Assembly (NCBI GenBank): GCA_913047795.1
Contig: CAJWTS010000016.1
Location: forward strand, 1-56,197
Source of the DNA: an uncultured Verrucomicrobiota bacterium
GTDB taxonomy: Bacteria; Verrucomicrobiota; Kiritimatiellia; CAJWTS01
Direction: 5' to 3'
DNA: 56,197 bases
Positions within the stretch are counted from its first letter, which is position 1; each line of letters starts with the position of its first letter. The position numbers and the translations under genes were made by a program. Under the pieces are notes generated by a model. The model was not told where the DNA came from. It did no database searches and worked only from the letters and a program-made list of their open reading frames with translations. Shown piece after piece: positions 54,486 to 56,197 of this stretch.

Positions 54486-55331
54486 CTAATGCCGGCGGCC
54501 GAATATCTCATTCGACATGTCACCATCGCAGATCTTAGTGACAGGACCCGTTAACGTCGCGACAAAACCGTCGCGGAATTGTACCTGCAGGCCGCCGCCC
54601 GGCATTTGAACATTGATTTCCGAGTCGCACAGGCCCAGGCGGTGGGCTGTGGCGGCGGCGGCCGTACTGCTGGTTCCGGAGGACAGGGTGTATCCGGCAC
54701 CACGCTCCCAGATTTCGATCTTTATCGTATTGCGATTGAGGACCTGCATGAACTGAACATTGGTCCGATTGGGAAAGCGATCGTCGATCTCGATCAAGGG
54801 TCCCCTTTGACGCGCGTCTTCGGCCGTCGGCGTCTCGCAGAGCACAATGCAATGCGGGTTGCCGACCGTAGCGGCGCAATACTTTAGTGGCCGGCCGCCG
54901 ATCTGCATTTCCTCGTTCAGGACCTCGCGCACGGGACCGGAGACCGGGATTGCCCCGCTGTCAAAACTGACGATGCCCATCTCCACGCGCACGCTCTCTC
55001 CGTTGTTGAGCACGCGGCATTCGGAAACGCCTCCCGGAGTCTCAACCGTGAATGGATCCGTCTGCACGAGATCATGATCCCACAGGAATCGCGCGAAGAT
55101 GCGCAGTCCGTTTCCGCTCTTCTCAGCCTCGCTGCCGTCGGGATTGAAGATGCGGACGCCGAAGTCCGACATCGTGCTTTTGGTAGGTCCAAGCAGAATG
55201 CCGTCGGAACCGATGCCGAAATTGCGATGGCAAATCCTACTGATGGCGTCGGGCGCCAGGTCGCCATCCAGCGCGTCCGGTCGGATCACGATGTAGTCGT
55301 TTCCGAGCCCGTGGTATTTTGTGTACCGCAT
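54486..55331 (-). CDS. dapF: diaminopimelate epimerase-like protein lacking catalytic cysteines
   Basis: A 281-residue DapF-fold protein. It starts with the family M-x-x-x-K-Y-H-G-L-G-N-D-Y and keeps the overall pattern and length. In DapF the first catalytic Cys lies in x-C-G-N-G; here it is S-G-N-G (Ser 72). The second lies in A-C-G-S-G-A; here it is S-S-G-T-S-S (Ser 218). The nearby G-A-G-Y-T and G-N-P-H are intact. A subfamily with S-G-N-G is known to me and is annotated as DapF in various bacteria, but its activity is uncertain. The gene starts immediately after the stop of a 25-codon ORF (TAGATG) and is followed at once by the PhyH gene. Confidence 0.72.
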   Translation of the reverse strand: MRYTKYHGLGNDYIVIRPDALDGDLAPDAISRICHRNFGIGSDGILLGPTKSTMSDFGVRIFNPDGSEAEKSGNGLRIFARFLWDHDLVQTDPFTVETPGGVSECRVLNNGESVRVEMGIVSFDSGAIPVSGPVREVLNEEMQIGGRPLKYCAATVGNPHCIVLCETPTAEDARQRGPLIEIDDRFPNRTNVQFMQVLNRNTIKIEIWERGAGYTLSSGTSSTAAAATAHRLGLCDSEINVQMPGGGLQVQFRDGFVATLTGPVTKICDGDMSNEIFGRRH

Positions 55332-55409
55332 CTAGCGCAGTTCCAGGCGGTTCATGAACTTCCTGGTGTTAAGATTAGTGAGAATTGAAATTCGTCGTAT
55401 TTTCGTCAT
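55332..55409 (-). CDS. 25-residue basic small ORF upstream of dapF
   Basis: An ATG at 55409 opens a 25-codon frame that ends in TAG directly before the dapF ATG (TAGATG). The peptide is strongly basic (eight Lys/Arg, one Glu) with no cysteine; its end reads R-K-F-M-N-R-L-E-L-R. A strong ribosome site, AAGGAGTGGACCTC then ATG, gives eight bases of spacing. It is too short for most gene callers. It may be a leader peptide for translational coupling, a small protein or a precursor peptide. The coding call is inferred from the ribosome site and tight junction. Confidence 0.5.
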   Translation of the reverse strand: MTKIRRISILTNLNTRKFMNRLELR

Positions 55410-55572
55410 GAGGTCCACTCCTTCACGCGCAACCCCTGCGGCTGATCCGGGTAGCCGAGGGTGCCTCATTGGGCGCCTGAAATCAAGGCCCCGCCACGAG
55501 CGGAGAGGCAATTGCTATTATCGCGAGTTTCGCCTTGCCACTTGGTGCCTGGGACGGCAGGTTTCGAGAGTT

Positions 55573-56197
55573 GTGACGAAGGAATATCCAGAACGAATGA
55601 TCGATGTCGCGCGCGCGGATGCGTTGATCATCGAGCACTGCGCACCGTTTGGAGCAGAAACTTGTTCGCTGACCGAATGCGGCGGTCGGGTGCTGCGCGA
55701 AGATATTTTTGCCGATCGCGAACAGCCGCCTTTCGACCGTGTGGCCATGGACGGGATCGCCATTCAATTCGAAGCCTGGTCGCAGGGTACGCGCTCGTTC
55801 GCGGTGGCGGGCATGCACCCGGCGGGCCAACCCGCCCCCGTGCTGGCGGATGCGGGTAGCTGTTACGAGGTCATGACGGGTGCCGTGCTGCCCGAAGGGG
55901 CCGACTGCGTCGTACGCGTCGAGGACGTCGATCGTGGCGAACATGGCGCGACGATTGCCGAGGATATTGAACTCAAACCCATGCAAAACGTGCACGTTCG
56001 CGGCAGTGATCGTGAGGACGGGGCGCAGTTACTCCGTGCCGGTATGCGCCTGGGCGCGCCGGAGATTGCCGTGGCCGCATCGGTTGGCCATGCCGAGCTG
56101 CGTGTGAGCACCGATCCGCAGATAGCGGTGGTTTCAAATGGAGACGAACTGGTCGATGCGGGGGACCCTGTGGCGCCATACCAGATACGGCGATCCA
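55573..56197 (+). CDS. moeA: molybdopterin molybdenumtransferase MoeA, N-terminal part
   Basis: The frame runs off the window end, so only the N-terminal 208 codons are seen. They match MoeA, which inserts molybdate into molybdopterin. Visible are the P-P-F-D-R-V-A-M-D-G region, the M-T-G-A-V-L-P-E-G-A-D-C-V-V-R-V-E motif, R-x-x-G-S-D and V-S-N-G-D-E-L. A GTG at 55573 is used; an ATG at 55597 has a possible AAGGAA ribosome site. The short region to the left (55410-55572) carries no other gene and no recognised riboswitch. The gene diverges from the small ORF-dapF operon. Confidence 0.88.
   Translation, partial: MTKEYPERMIDVARADALIIEHCAPFGAETCSLTECGGRVLREDIFADREQPPFDRVAMDGIAIQFEAWSQGTRSFAVAGMHPAGQPAPVLADAGSCYEVMTGAVLPEGADCVVRVEDVDRGEHGATIAEDIELKPMQNVHVRGSDREDGAQLLRAGMRLGAPEIAVAASVGHAELRVSTDPQIAVVSNGDELVDAGDPVAPYQIRRS

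Noticed and set aside
55410..55572. Molybdenum-cofactor riboswitch upstream of moeA
   Set aside because: No recognised Moco aptamer pattern could be identified by eye.

Overview
The window is a dense, GC-rich (by eye about 60 percent) bacterial chromosome segment. Genes are tightly packed on both strands, often overlap by a few bases, and leave no gap much above 300 bases. I found no rRNA, tRNA, CRISPR array, insertion sequence or integrase. Several features suggest a Gram-negative member of the PVC superphylum, possibly Kiritimatiellota, Lentisphaerota or Verrucomicrobiota: an outer-membrane beta-barrel gene beside capsule-export genes, a small membrane-anchored protein of the Cys-Pro-x-Gly-Gly 'prepilin-like' type, and a MoxR/vWA operon with secreted partners. 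This placement is inference, since no marker gene is present.

Layout: 62-12795 (minus) is one eight-gene, translationally coupled block read larC, moxR, DUF58, BatA/vWA, vWA/GATase-like, DUF4175-like coiled coil, secreted alpha/alpha-toroid protein, secreted beta-repeat protein. 13142-17363 (minus) holds a SWIM-SNF2 helicase overlapping ribonuclease HIII. 17487-22847 (plus) is an exopolysaccharide export cassette: beta-barrel, polysaccharide co-polymerase/BY-kinase, Wza-like protein and two unknown proteins. It faces a convergent multispanning GT-C-like membrane protein and its partner (22792-25759). 26856-31168 is a purine cluster with purM and purB diverging from purD and purE. 31229-34749 holds a catalytically degenerate S41-like protein, a TsaC/Sua5 homologue, a YwlE-like phosphatase and glyA, an order resembling the Bacillus subtilis ywlC-ywlE-glyA neighbourhood.

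34756-42483 mixes a pseudo-histidine-kinase scaffold, the prepilin-like protein, a secreted GH30-like glycosidase, a HAD phosphatase overlapping a glutamate-cysteine ligase, and an unusually long transaldolase-family protein. 42658-51338 (minus) encodes an APC permease, then E3, E2 and a fused E1 alpha-beta of a 2-oxoacid (probably pyruvate) dehydrogenase complex, and aconitase. A receiver-PAS-histidine kinase gene diverges from aconitase. 52976-55409 (minus) is a compact operon: a 25-codon small ORF with a strong Shine-Dalgarno sequence, a DapF-like protein lacking both catalytic cysteines, a PhyH-type dioxygenase and an SGNH hydrolase. The window ends inside a moeA gene.

The best candidates for undescribed biology are the small ORF/cysteine-less DapF/PhyH/SGNH operon and the larC-moxR-vWA operon that ends in two secreted proteins of unknown role. 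Next come the glutamine-for-histidine HisKA protein and the two unknown exopolysaccharide-locus proteins. All functional readings are from motif recognition; no database search was run.
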